NCBI RefSeq assembly: GCF_000732195.1
Contig: NZ_JNNU01000010.1
Location: forward strand, 186,001-250,000
Direction of reading: 5' to 3'
DNA length: 64,000 bases
From: Neorhizobium vignae
Lineage (GTDB): Bacteria; Pseudomonadota; Alphaproteobacteria; Rhizobiales; Rhizobiaceae
Shown: one piece after another, positions 38,301 through 46,826 of the stretch
How positions within the stretch are numbered: the stretch's first letter is position 1
Layout of the letters: the number at the start of each line of letters is the position of its first letter
The notes under the pieces: generated by a model
The model's database searches: none
What the model was told of the DNA's origin: nothing
What the model saw: only the letters and a program-made list of their open reading frames with translations
Translations under genes and position numbers: made by a program

Positions 38301-40079
38301 ATGATGACGCTTCTTATCATTGCCTATCTCGGAGGCGCGCTGACGATCCTCAGCCCATGCATCCTCCCCATTCTTCCCTTCGTCTTTGCCCGCGCCGGAC
38401 AGCCGTTCGTCCGCAGCACATTGCCGATGCTCGCCGGCATGGCTGCCACGTTTGCGTTCGTCGCCACGCTTGCAGCCATCGGCGGCAGCTGGGCAATCCA
38501 TGCCAACGAATACGGCCGGCTCGCCGCCATCGTCCTGCTCGCGGTCTTCGGCGTCAGTCTCCTTTCACCACGGGTCGCAAGCTTCGTCACTCGGCCGGTC
38601 GTCGATTTCGGCAATCGGCTCATGAATGCCTCGGGCAAACCCGGTTCGGTGCCGAGTGTGGCGAGTTCACTCGTCCTCGGCATCGCAACCGGCCTGCTCT
38701 GGGCACCTTGCGCCGGGCCCATTCTCGGCCTCGTCCTCACCGGTGCCGCGCTGCAGGGCGCGAACCTCGAAACGACATTCCTGCTCGCCGCCTATGCCGC
38801 CGGCGCGGCAACTTCCCTCGCGGTTGCGCTCATCGTCGGTGGAAAGGTTCTTGCCGGAATGAAGCGTTCGCTCGGTGTCAGCGAACGGATCCGCCAGGTC
38901 CTGGGTGCCGCCGTGCTTGCCGGCGTCGTAGTCATTGCGCTTGGCCTCGATACCGGCCTGCTCGCGCGTCTGTCCTATGCCAGCACCGCCTCCTTCGAAC
39001 AGGCGGTGCTCGACAGGCTGCATTCGAAGCCCGCAACCGGCTCGCCTTCGGAAATCGCCGGTAATGGCATGACAAGCGCCGAAGCCGATACCCCCCGGCC
39101 GTTCCGCAGCAACCTGTCGGTCGAGGGCCGTGCGCCTTCGCTCGAGGGCGCGGTCGAGTGGCTGAATTCGCCGCCGCTGACCTCGGAGCAGCTCCGCGGC
39201 AAGGTCGTGCTCGTGGATTTCTGGACCTATTCCTGCATCAATTGCATCCGCACCGTGCCTTACATCCGCGCCTGGGCCGAGAAGTACAAGGATCAGGGCC
39301 TCGTGGTGATCGGCGTGCACGCTCCCGAATTCGCCTTCGAGAAGAAGATCGACAACGTCAAAAAGGCCGTCGGCGACTTCAAGATCGGTTATCCGGTCGC
39401 GATCGACAACGACTACAAGATCTGGCGTGCCTTCGAGAACAGCTATTGGCCCGCCCAGTACCTGATCGATGCAAAAGGCCAGATCCGCTATCACCACTTC
39501 GGCGAGGGCAATTACAAGCAGTCCGAGCAGGCGATCCAGGATTTACTGCACGAAGCCGGAAGTGACATGGCAGCCAGCGCGCCGGTCATGCCGGACGCCA
39601 AGGGCGCGGAGACAAGCCCGGATCTGCGCAACGTCCGCTCCGGCGAAACCTATCTCGGCTACAAACGCGCCACCAATTTCGCCTCCCGGCAAACCCTGCG
39701 CGCCGACGCCGCCCGCGACTATTCGGTCGAGGAACCCAGCCTCAACGAATGGGGCCTTTCCGGCACCTGGACGGTCGGTGCGGAACAGGCGACGCTCGGC
39801 CAGCCGGGCGGCGGCATCGCCTACCGGTTCAGCGCCCGCGATCTGCATCTCGTCCTCGGTCCCGGCGCCGCGGGCAAGCCGGTCCGCTTCCAGGTGACGA
39901 TCGACGGCAAGGCTCCGGGAATGGACCACGGCGCCGATATCGACGCAGACGGCAACGGCACGGTGACTGCGACAAAGCTCTACCAGCTCGTTCGTCAGGC
40001 CGGCGATGTCGAGGCGCACAATTTCGAGATCCGCTTCCTCGATCCGGGTGTCGAAGCCTATGCCTTCACATTCGGCTAG
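38301..40079 (+). CDS. DipZ-like thiol-disulfide protein (CcdA-type membrane domain plus TlpA-like domain)
   Basis: 592 residues, AAAGGA before ATG 38301. Residues 1-225 form six to seven membrane segments of the DsbD/CcdA type with the reactive Cys pair C20 (LSPCILP) and C137 (WAPCAGP). Residues about 285-430 are a thioredoxin-like domain with active-site C312-x-x-C315 (WTYSCINCIRT). The last 150 residues form a beta-rich domain found in DipZ-type proteins. It would carry electrons from cytoplasmic thioredoxin to periplasmic partners. Confidence 0.9.
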   Translation: MMTLLIIAYLGGALTILSPCILPILPFVFARAGQPFVRSTLPMLAGMAATFAFVATLAAIGGSWAIHANEYGRLAAIVLLAVFGVSLLSPRVASFVTRPVVDFGNRLMNASGKPGSVPSVASSLVLGIATGLLWAPCAGPILGLVLTGAALQGANLETTFLLAAYAAGAATSLAVALIVGGKVLAGMKRSLGVSERIRQVLGAAVLAGVVVIALGLDTGLLARLSYASTASFEQAVLDRLHSKPATGSPSEIAGNGMTSAEADTPRPFRSNLSVEGRAPSLEGAVEWLNSPPLTSEQLRGKVVLVDFWTYSCINCIRTVPYIRAWAEKYKDQGLVVIGVHAPEFAFEKKIDNVKKAVGDFKIGYPVAIDNDYKIWRAFENSYWPAQYLIDAKGQIRYHHFGEGNYKQSEQAIQDLLHEAGSDMAASAPVMPDAKGAETSPDLRNVRSGETYLGYKRATNFASRQTLRADAARDYSVEEPSLNEWGLSGTWTVGAEQATLGQPGGGIAYRFSARDLHLVLGPGAAGKPVRFQVTIDGKAPGMDHGADIDADGNGTVTATKLYQLVRQAGDVEAHNFEIRFLDPGVEAYAFTFG

Positions 40080-40126
40080 ACGTCATCCCAAACCCAATCC
40101 TACATCAACTGACAGGAGTTAAGCCC

Positions 40127-40882
40127 ATGAAAAGACGTATTCCCACCTTCGCACTTGCCTTTGCCACCAGCGTCATCGCGTTTGCGGCGCAAGCCGCGGA
40201 AGTCAAGAACATCGTCATCGTCCACGGCGCATTGGCCGATGGCTCGAGCTGGCGCAAGGCAACCGAGATCCTCGAAAAGCGCGGCTTCAACGTGACGATC
40301 GTTCAACAGCCGATCACCTCGCTTGCCGACGATATCGCCGCCACCAACCGTGTGCTGGACCTCCAGGACGGCCCAACACTGCTCGTCGGACACAGCTATG
40401 GCGGCATGGTGATCACCGAAGCCGGACACAGCCCGCATGTCGCCGGCCTCGTCTACGTGGCGGCGTTCCAGCCCGACCAGGGCGAAAGCCTGCTCAGCCT
40501 CGCAAGCTCCAAACCGGCTGGCGGCATGAACATCCGCGAGACGAAGGACGGGAAATATCTCTTTATCGACCCGGCCGCATTCCCGGGCGATTTCGCCGCG
40601 GACCTGCCGAAGGACGAGGCCCGTTTTCTCGCCCGATCGCAGGTGTTTGCCGCCAAGGAGGCTTTCTCCGCCAAGGTCGGCGATCCCGCCTGGCATACCA
40701 AGAAAAGCTGGTCAATCGTCGCCACCGAAGACCGCTCCATCAATCCGGAACTGGAACGGGACATGGCCCGGCGAGCCGGCAGCGACATCACCGAGATCAA
40801 GGCAAGCCATGCCGTTTTCGCCTCCCAACCGGAGGAAGTCGCCGACGTCATCGAGCGCGCGGCCAGGCAGGCTGGCAAATAG
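40127..40882 (+). CDS. Secreted alpha/beta hydrolase, paralogue of the 12699 gene
   Basis: 251 residues from ATG 40127, with AGGAG about ten bases upstream. The signal peptide ends at AAQAA (residue 24). It shows VHGALADGSSW, nucleophile S90 in VGHSYGG and the C-terminal His in KASHAVFAS. It matches the 11923-12699 product along its whole length, so the two share an ancestor, but it lacks the HxlR-type promoter. It follows dipZ by 47 bp and may be co-transcribed. Esterase-like; substrate unknown. Confidence 0.9.
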   Translation: MKRRIPTFALAFATSVIAFAAQAAEVKNIVIVHGALADGSSWRKATEILEKRGFNVTIVQQPITSLADDIAATNRVLDLQDGPTLLVGHSYGGMVITEAGHSPHVAGLVYVAAFQPDQGESLLSLASSKPAGGMNIRETKDGKYLFIDPAAFPGDFAADLPKDEARFLARSQVFAAKEAFSAKVGDPAWHTKKSWSIVATEDRSINPELERDMARRAGSDITEIKASHAVFASQPEEVADVIERAARQAGK

Positions 40883-41003
40883 TCCGCGTCAACGGTCACC
40901 GGCGTCGGCAGAAAATCCCGGCGCCGGGCTTTGTCCCATCCCGTTCCGGCCAAGTGTTTGCAGAAAGGCCGTTCGCGCATTGTAGTCACTATAGTCATTC
41001 TGG

Positions 41004-41165
41004 TTACAGGTGAGACGATGCAAACTCTTCTGCAGAAACGACTACCACGCTCGGTTTTCCATTGCGGGTAATGGTTTGAGGCGCCAACTGGAGCCTGATC
41101 TCTCCGTCAGAATACGCTGTTTGGGAAAATGCCGAATGGCGACCCTCAGTGGTAAACTGGGGCAT
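41004..41165 (-). CDS. Phd/YefM-like antitoxin, small and possibly degenerate
   Basis: ATG at 41165 to TAA at 41004 encodes 53 residues. The second half, PQTITRNGKPSVVVVSAEEF, is the core strand-helix of Phd/YefM antitoxins. The N-terminal half (FTTEGRHSAFSQTAYSD) is recognisable but aberrant for a DNA-binding Phd fold. No toxin gene follows: the sequence runs into the antisense of the hydrolase. It is therefore an orphan or remnant of a toxin-antitoxin pair. The rest of the 40883-41313 gap has no other supported gene. Confidence 0.55.
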   Translation of the reverse strand: MPQFTTEGRHSAFSQTAYSDGEIRLQLAPQTITRNGKPSVVVVSAEEFASSHL

Positions 41166-41282
41166 CAATAATGATATCAACCTGATAGACGCCCTTCCCT
41201 GCTCCCAGCTGAAACCGCAAGCTCAAAAACCAGTGGCAATATTTCCCCTGAGCGCTTCAATGAATTAAGAGCCACAACCTGT

Positions 41283-41329
41283 TCAGCGGGTCAGCGGTCA
41301 GCGGGTCAGCGGGTCAGCGGGTCAGCGGA
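41283..41329. repeat. 8-bp tandem repeat (TCAGCGGG), six units
   Basis: Six head-to-tail units run from 41283 to 41329; the second has lost one base and the last ends in A. The AraC stop codon at 41314-41316 lies inside the array. Units closer to the gene encode the last residues PLTR, so copy-number change downstream of the stop would not alter the protein. Confidence 0.85.
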
Positions 41330-42222
41330 TAGATGAGTTGGCCATCCTCCTCGCCTCTCGGGAAGGCGCCTTCGCGGCTGCGCTTTTCGGATTGCTGATA
41401 ACCTTGGGGGCTGATGCCTATATAGCGCTTGAACATGCGGGAGAAGTAATAGGCGTCCGTATAGCCGGAAAGCTCGGCTGCACGCTTCACCGTGCAGCCG
41501 CCGGCCATCAGGCCCATGGCCCGCTCCATCCGCTTGAACTCCTGGAACTTGTCCGGCGTCCAGCCAACGCGTTTGCGGAACTCCCGCTTGAAGTAATCCG
41601 GATTGTAGGGCACCGAATTGATCGTTCTTCCGACGATCTCCTCATTGAGCGGATCGGCCGCGATCTGGCTCGCCGCCACCATGACCGAAAACGACAGCGC
41701 ATCCGGATTGTTGACGTTGCCGACCGACTGCTCCCTCCAGCCGGTATGAGCCTGTTCGATGAATTCGATCAACAGGAACATGAAGAGATGATGCTGAAGC
41801 AGCGTCGTCGAGTAGGGCGGCGAATTGTCGTGATAATACCGCGTCAGCGGCTCCATCATCTCCCAGCGGGCGAGCGTGACGGCGTGCTTCAGGTTCATCT
41901 GGGCGATCAGGTCGAGCCGTCCGAAGAGGTCGAGCGTGAAATGCTGGGCGATGCCGGTATAGGCATCCAGCGAGGTCGAATGGCCGGAAAACCAGGTGTT
42001 CGCGGGCAGCAGCATCGCCCTGCCCGGCGCCATGTCGATCGTCTCGCCCCCGACCTTATAACGTGCCGAGCCCGTCAGGCAGATGATGAGGTCATGCACG
42101 CTGTTCGATTTGTCCACGGCCCAGGTATGCGAATGCTGCATCCTTATGGTTGAACGCGTCAGCGTCAACGCCATCGCATTCATCGGAATCGCAGACAGAA
42201 CGCTACCTTCGATTTTCTCCAT
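41314..42222 (-). CDS. AraC-family transcriptional regulator
   Basis: 302 residues. The N-terminal part (about 20-120) is a cupin-like sensor (GGETIDMAPGRAMLLPANTW). The C-terminal 100 residues hold two helix-turn-helix units: EEIVGRTINSVPYNPDYFKREF and VKRAAELSGYTDAYYFSRMFKRYIGISP (each named here in part). It is divergent from the sugar-importer and pectinase genes, so it probably activates them in response to a pectin-derived sugar. Its stop falls in a tandem repeat. Confidence 0.92.
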   Translation of the reverse strand: MEKIEGSVLSAIPMNAMALTLTRSTIRMQHSHTWAVDKSNSVHDLIICLTGSARYKVGGETIDMAPGRAMLLPANTWFSGHSTSLDAYTGIAQHFTLDLFGRLDLIAQMNLKHAVTLARWEMMEPLTRYYHDNSPPYSTTLLQHHLFMFLLIEFIEQAHTGWREQSVGNVNNPDALSFSVMVAASQIAADPLNEEIVGRTINSVPYNPDYFKREFRKRVGWTPDKFQEFKRMERAMGLMAGGCTVKRAAELSGYTDAYYFSRMFKRYIGISPQGYQQSEKRSREGAFPRGEEDGQLIYPLTR

Positions 42223-42387
42223 CCTTTTCCCCGAATTCGTCGATTTGATCTGACTGGCAAAGTGAGAATATCAGCCCGGGAGCTAAGAACTCAACACGTC
42301 TGAGACATTAATGGGAGGAAATGGCGCTTCAATTGCGGGAGCCTGATGGATCAGGTGTGCCCACGGATTGAAGGGCCAGAGGTCGCG

Positions 42388-42627
42388 ATGCACAATAAAG
42401 CAAGTGTCTCTTCGTTCAACATCGCCTCTATCGGCGGTGGTTCGCTCAACTGCGCGACGAACCTCACGGGCGATCCTGCCCGTGACGGAGCCGTCACCGC
42501 ACATGTCCGACACCACGATCTCGATCAGCCTGCCGCCGCGCGCAATGCCGGCATCGGTTCTGCGGAACGCACTGGACAGATGCACTGCCTGCCGGAAGGG
42601 CCGGCCGGACTGGGGCGGGTGGCATGA
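42388..42627 (+). pseudogene. GH4-family alpha-glycosidase remnant (N-terminal fragment)
   Basis: 79 residues. FNIASIGGGSLN is the NAD-binding start of GH4 enzymes (normally IGGGS-LNW). The following text to about residue 50 (AHVRHHDLDQPAAARNAGIG) still resembles the family, with substitutions at normally fixed positions. Beyond that the frame is unrelated and ends in an ATGA overlap with the permease, so about 350-400 residues are missing. GH4 includes alpha-galactosidases and alpha-galacturonidases, which would fit this pectin locus. Family call is by eye. Confidence 0.55.
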
Positions 42628-43508
42628 GCGGCGACAACAAATTCCTTGGCCTTATCTATCTGTCGCCCTTCATCATCGGGCTTCTGGTTTTCACGGCTCT
42701 CCCCTTCCTCGCATCGCTCTATCTGAGCTTCACCAACTACAACCTGATGAACGAGCCGGTCTTCACGGGCCTGCAGAACTACATCCGGCTGTTCACCAAC
42801 GACCGGACGTTCCGCAAATCGCTCTGGGTCACGCTGGTCTACGTGTTCATGACGGTGCCGCTGAAGCTCGCCTTCGCACTCTTCATGGCGGTGATCCTCA
42901 ATTACAAGCTGAAGTTCATCAACGTTTTCAGGACGGCCTATTACGTGCCCTCGATCCTCGGCGGTTCGATCGCCATCGCGGTTCTGTGGCGCTACATCTT
43001 CGCCGATGTCGGCCTCGTCAACATGGGACTCGCCCTGCTGGGCTTCGAGCCGGTCAACTGGTTCGGCGACCCGACCAATGCGCTGTTCACCATCACCCTG
43101 TTGCGCCTCTGGCAGTTCGGTTCGGCCATGGTGATCTTCCTCGCAGCCCTCCAGAGCATAGACAAGACGCTCTACGAGGCAGCCTCGATCGACGGCGCCG
43201 GCAAATGGACGAGCTTCGTCTACATCACCCTGCCGCTGATCACGCCTGTCATCTTCTTCAACCTGATCATGCAGATGGTCCAGGCCTTCCAGGAGTTCAA
43301 CGGACCCTACATCATCACCCAAGGGGGGCCTTTGAAATCCACCTATCTCCTGCCGATCTACATCTATGACGAGGCCTTCAAGCGCTTCGACATGGGTTAT
43401 GCCTCGGCCATCGCCTGGGTCCTGTTCCTCATCATCATGGCCCTCACCCTCATCGCCTTCTGGTCTTCGCGCCACTGGGTCTATTACGCCGGCGACAAGA
43501 GGAGCTGA
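42624..43508 (+). CDS. Sugar ABC permease 1 (MalF/UgpA-like)
   Basis: 294 residues, six membrane segments, coupling segment EAASIDGAGKWTSFVYITLP near residue 190 (the CUT1 EAA loop). The ATG overlaps the stop of the GH4 remnant by four bases, preserving an old translational coupling. It pairs with the 43511 permease to import a pectin-derived oligosaccharide (inferred from the GH28/GH105 neighbours). Confidence 0.94.
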   Translation: MSGDNKFLGLIYLSPFIIGLLVFTALPFLASLYLSFTNYNLMNEPVFTGLQNYIRLFTNDRTFRKSLWVTLVYVFMTVPLKLAFALFMAVILNYKLKFINVFRTAYYVPSILGGSIAIAVLWRYIFADVGLVNMGLALLGFEPVNWFGDPTNALFTITLLRLWQFGSAMVIFLAALQSIDKTLYEAASIDGAGKWTSFVYITLPLITPVIFFNLIMQMVQAFQEFNGPYIITQGGPLKSTYLLPIYIYDEAFKRFDMGYASAIAWVLFLIIMALTLIAFWSSRHWVYYAGDKRS

Positions 43509-43510
43509 CC

Positions 43511-44419
43511 ATGACCGATCACATCCTCTCCCAGAACACGCCCGCCGCCCGTGACATCGACATCGTCCGCAGCCGCGAGACGCGCAGCCACCGCTTTAGT
43601 GCCGCGCTGCGTTACGCACTGCTGACCGCGGTCGGGCTGCTGATGCTCTATCCGCTGATCTGGCTGATCGGAGCATCGTTCAAGACCAATTCGGAGATCT
43701 TCTCCAATCCCGGCTTCTGGCCGGAGAACCCGACGCTCGACGGCTATATCAAGGGTTGGAAAACCTCGACGCCCTATTCCTTCGGCACGTTCTTTGCCAA
43801 CACGTTGTGGATCGTCATCCCGAAGGTGATCGGCACGGCAATTTCCTGCACGGCGGTCGCCTATGGCTTCGCCCGCTTCGATTTCCCCTTCAAGAAGGTG
43901 CTGTTTTCCGCGCTGATCGCGACGCTGCTCCTGCCGAACGTCGTTACCCGCATTCCGCAATACCTGATCTTCCGCGATCTCGGCTGGCTCGACAGCTACC
44001 TGCCGCTCTGGGTGCCTTCGGCGCTTGCCGGCGATGCCTTCTTCGTCTTCATGCTGGTGCAGTTCCTGCGCGCCATACCGCGCGACATGGAGGAGGCCGC
44101 CCGGGTCGACGGAGCAACCACCTGGCAGACGCTGATCTTCATCGTCGTACCGCTTCTGATGCCGGCGCTGATCTCGGTCTGCCTGTTCCAGTTCATGTGG
44201 ACGATGAACGATTTCCTAGGGCCTCTGATCTACATCTCCTCGGTCGACAAATACCCGATCTCGCTTGCGCTGAAACTGTCGATCGACACGACCGAAGCCT
44301 TCGAATGGAACCGGGTCCTGGCCATGTCGGTCCTGTCGCTGGCACCGGCCCTCGCGGTCTTCTTCCTCGCCCAGAAATATTTCATCGACGGCATCTCCTC
44401 CGGCGGGATCAAAGGATAG
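43511..44419 (+). CDS. Sugar ABC permease 2 (MalG/UgpE-like)
   Basis: 302 residues, six membrane segments, EAA loop EEAARVDGATTWQTLIFIVV near residue 197. It starts two bases after the previous stop. The C-terminal sequence FFLAQKYFIDGISSGGIKG is the normal CUT1 ending. Confidence 0.94.
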   Translation: MTDHILSQNTPAARDIDIVRSRETRSHRFSAALRYALLTAVGLLMLYPLIWLIGASFKTNSEIFSNPGFWPENPTLDGYIKGWKTSTPYSFGTFFANTLWIVIPKVIGTAISCTAVAYGFARFDFPFKKVLFSALIATLLLPNVVTRIPQYLIFRDLGWLDSYLPLWVPSALAGDAFFVFMLVQFLRAIPRDMEEAARVDGATTWQTLIFIVVPLLMPALISVCLFQFMWTMNDFLGPLIYISSVDKYPISLALKLSIDTTEAFEWNRVLAMSVLSLAPALAVFFLAQKYFIDGISSGGIKG

Positions 44420-44423
44420 TCAA

Positions 44424-45533
44424 ATGGCGCGTCTTCAACTGAGAAACCTCGAAAAGGACTACGGTTCGTTCCGCGCCGTGCATGGCATCAACCTCGATGT
44501 CGAAGATGGCGAGTTCATGGTGCTGGTCGGCCCGTCGGGTTGCGCCAAGTCCACCACGCTCCGGATGATCGCCGGGCTGGAACGGGTGACCGGCGGCGAG
44601 ATCCGCATAGGCGGCGAACTGGTCAACGACAAGACGCCGGGCGACCGCGGGATTTCCATGGTCTTCCAGAACTACGCGCTCTATCCGCATATGAAGGTGC
44701 GCAAGAACCTCTCCTTCAGCATGCGACTGAAGCGCCGTCCGGCCGCCGAGATCGAACAGGCCACAAGCCACGTCTCCAATCTGCTCGAGATCGACCCCTT
44801 GCTCGACCGGCTGCCGAAGCAGCTCTCCGGCGGCCAGGCGCAGCGCGTCGCGGTCGGCCGGGCGCTGATCAAGAAACCGCAGGTCTTCCTGTTCGACGAG
44901 CCGCTCTCCAACCTCGACGCCAAGCTGCGGGCCTCGATGCGCGTGCGCATTACCGACCTGCACAAGCGGCTGAAGGCGGACGGCCAGCAGGCGACCGTCA
45001 TCTATGTTACCCACGACCAGACCGAAGCCATGACCATGGGCGACCGTATCTGCGTCATGAGGGAGGGCCACATCATGCAGGTCGCCGATCCGGTGACGCT
45101 CTACAGCCGCCCGGCCAATACATTCGTCGCAGGCTTCATCGGCAGCCCGGAAATGAATTTCCTCGACGGCACGTTCGAGGGAGAGAACAGCGTGCGGGCA
45201 GCGGAGCAGGTGATCGTGCTCGGCGACGAGTTCACCAAGCGGATTTCCGGACGCAGCGAGCACGTCACGCTCGGCATCCGCCCGCAGCACCTGCGCATCG
45301 TCGCGGCCGAAACGCCCGGCACCATCAAGGGCAAGCTTACCCATATCGAGTTCATGGGCCACGAAGTCTACCTCTATGTCGACATCGGCCCGAAACGCCT
45401 CATCGCCGTGGTGCCGTCCGCGTCCTACGACCGCGGCGCGCTTCGCGACGACTGGGTCTGGCTGAGTCCGGACCCGAAGGGAGTGCATCTGTTCGACCGC
45501 CAGTCCGGGGAGAACATCAGCCTGGCGATTTGA
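44424..45533 (+). CDS. Sugar ABC ATPase (MalK/UgpC-like), Walker A glycine replaced
   Basis: 369 residues. The ATPase domain occupies 1-235 and a TOBE-type regulatory domain the rest. Signature LSGGQAQRVAVGRAL, Walker B VFLFDEPLSNLD and switch THDQTEAMT are intact. Walker A reads GPSGCAKSTT: the glycine before the lysine is Ala41. I have the impression this variant occurs in some rhizobial importers, so it may be functional. It follows the permease by four bases. It energises the MalFG-type importer here. Confidence 0.93.
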   Translation: MARLQLRNLEKDYGSFRAVHGINLDVEDGEFMVLVGPSGCAKSTTLRMIAGLERVTGGEIRIGGELVNDKTPGDRGISMVFQNYALYPHMKVRKNLSFSMRLKRRPAAEIEQATSHVSNLLEIDPLLDRLPKQLSGGQAQRVAVGRALIKKPQVFLFDEPLSNLDAKLRASMRVRITDLHKRLKADGQQATVIYVTHDQTEAMTMGDRICVMREGHIMQVADPVTLYSRPANTFVAGFIGSPEMNFLDGTFEGENSVRAAEQVIVLGDEFTKRISGRSEHVTLGIRPQHLRIVAAETPGTIKGKLTHIEFMGHEVYLYVDIGPKRLIAVVPSASYDRGALRDDWVWLSPDPKGVHLFDRQSGENISLAI

Positions 45534-45565
45534 AACTTCATCGTTCCAACTTGGGAGGAGCCAAA

Positions 45566-46822
45566 ATGAGAACCATGTTCATGACGGCGGCTTTGTTTGC
45601 CGCCACCAGCCTTTCGACCGCATTCGCTTCGGATCTGCGCATGTCCTGGTGGGGCAGCGACGACCGCCATGTCGCGACCCAGCAGGCCCTGAAGGTCTGT
45701 GGCACGAAATTCGGCCACACGATCGCGCCTGAATTCACCGGTTTCCAGGGCCATCAGGAAAAGATCGCCACGCAGCTCGCCGGCCGCACCGAGGCCGACA
45801 TCATGCAGGTGAACTGGCCCTGGCTGCCGCTGTTCACCAAGAACGGCGACGGCTTTGCCGATCTGAACCAGTACAAGGACATCATCGACCTCAGTCAGTG
45901 GTCGAAGTCGGATCTCGACAGCGGCACCGTCAAGGGCAAGCTGAACGGCATTTCCGTCTCCACGACCGGCCGCGTCTTCATGTTCAACAAGACGACCTAC
46001 GACAAGGCCGGCATCCCGATCCCGAAAACCTGGGAAGAGCTGATCGCCGCAGCCCCGAAGATGAAGGAAAAGCTCGGCAAGGAGTATTTTCCGTTCGAAG
46101 GCGCCGCACTTGACGCCCGCCTGATGGTGATCCTGCGCACCACCCAGAAGACCGGCAAGGACCTGATCGACCCGGCCACCAACAAGGTCGCCTGGAGCGA
46201 AGCCGAACTCGCCGAAGGCCTGGAATTCTACAAGACGCTGGTCGACAAGGGCGTCATCGAGAGCTGGAAACAGGTCGCCGCCGGCGGCAATACGCCACTG
46301 CATGAAAATCAGAAATGGGCCAAGGGCCAGGTCGCCGGCACCTACCAGTGGGACAGTACCTACGGCAAGATCGCCACGCCGATGGAAAAGGGCCAGGAGC
46401 TCGTACCCGTCAAGCTGCTGACGATCGAGGGCGCCAAGACCGACGGCGTCTACCGCAAACCCTCCATGCTGTTTTCGATCTCCAGGAACAGCAAGGATCC
46501 GAAGGCCGCGGCCCAGGTGCTCAACTGCCTGCTCAACGACCCGGAAGCGGTCAAGATCATGGGAGCGACGCGCGGCATTCCGTCCAGCAAGGCGGCACTC
46601 GATACGCTGACCAAGGAAGGCAAGATCAAGCCGGTGCAGCTGGAAGCCTACAGGCGGGTGATGGAGCCGACCAGCCCCGGCGTCTCGCCGCTCAACGAGC
46701 ATCCGCGCGTCACCGAAGTCTTCGACACCAATTTCGAAGCCTTCGCCTATGGCCAGCAATCCTCCAAGGAGGCCGCAACGGAGATCATCGCCGGCATCAA
46801 CCAAGCGCTGACGGGGATCTGA
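45566..46822 (+). CDS. Periplasmic sugar-binding protein, family 1
   Basis: 418 residues from ATG 45566 with GGAGGAG upstream. The signal peptide ends at STAFAS (residue 21). Typical CUT1 binding-protein text is DLRMSWWGSDDRH, DIMQVNWPWLPLF, and FEGAALDARLMVI. It delivers oligosaccharide to the permeases encoded upstream. Placement after the ATPase rather than before the permeases is unusual but common in Rhizobiaceae. Confidence 0.93.
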   Translation: MRTMFMTAALFAATSLSTAFASDLRMSWWGSDDRHVATQQALKVCGTKFGHTIAPEFTGFQGHQEKIATQLAGRTEADIMQVNWPWLPLFTKNGDGFADLNQYKDIIDLSQWSKSDLDSGTVKGKLNGISVSTTGRVFMFNKTTYDKAGIPIPKTWEELIAAAPKMKEKLGKEYFPFEGAALDARLMVILRTTQKTGKDLIDPATNKVAWSEAELAEGLEFYKTLVDKGVIESWKQVAAGGNTPLHENQKWAKGQVAGTYQWDSTYGKIATPMEKGQELVPVKLLTIEGAKTDGVYRKPSMLFSISRNSKDPKAAAQVLNCLLNDPEAVKIMGATRGIPSSKAALDTLTKEGKIKPVQLEAYRRVMEPTSPGVSPLNEHPRVTEVFDTNFEAFAYGQQSSKEAATEIIAGINQALTGI

Positions 46823-46826
46823 GGAC

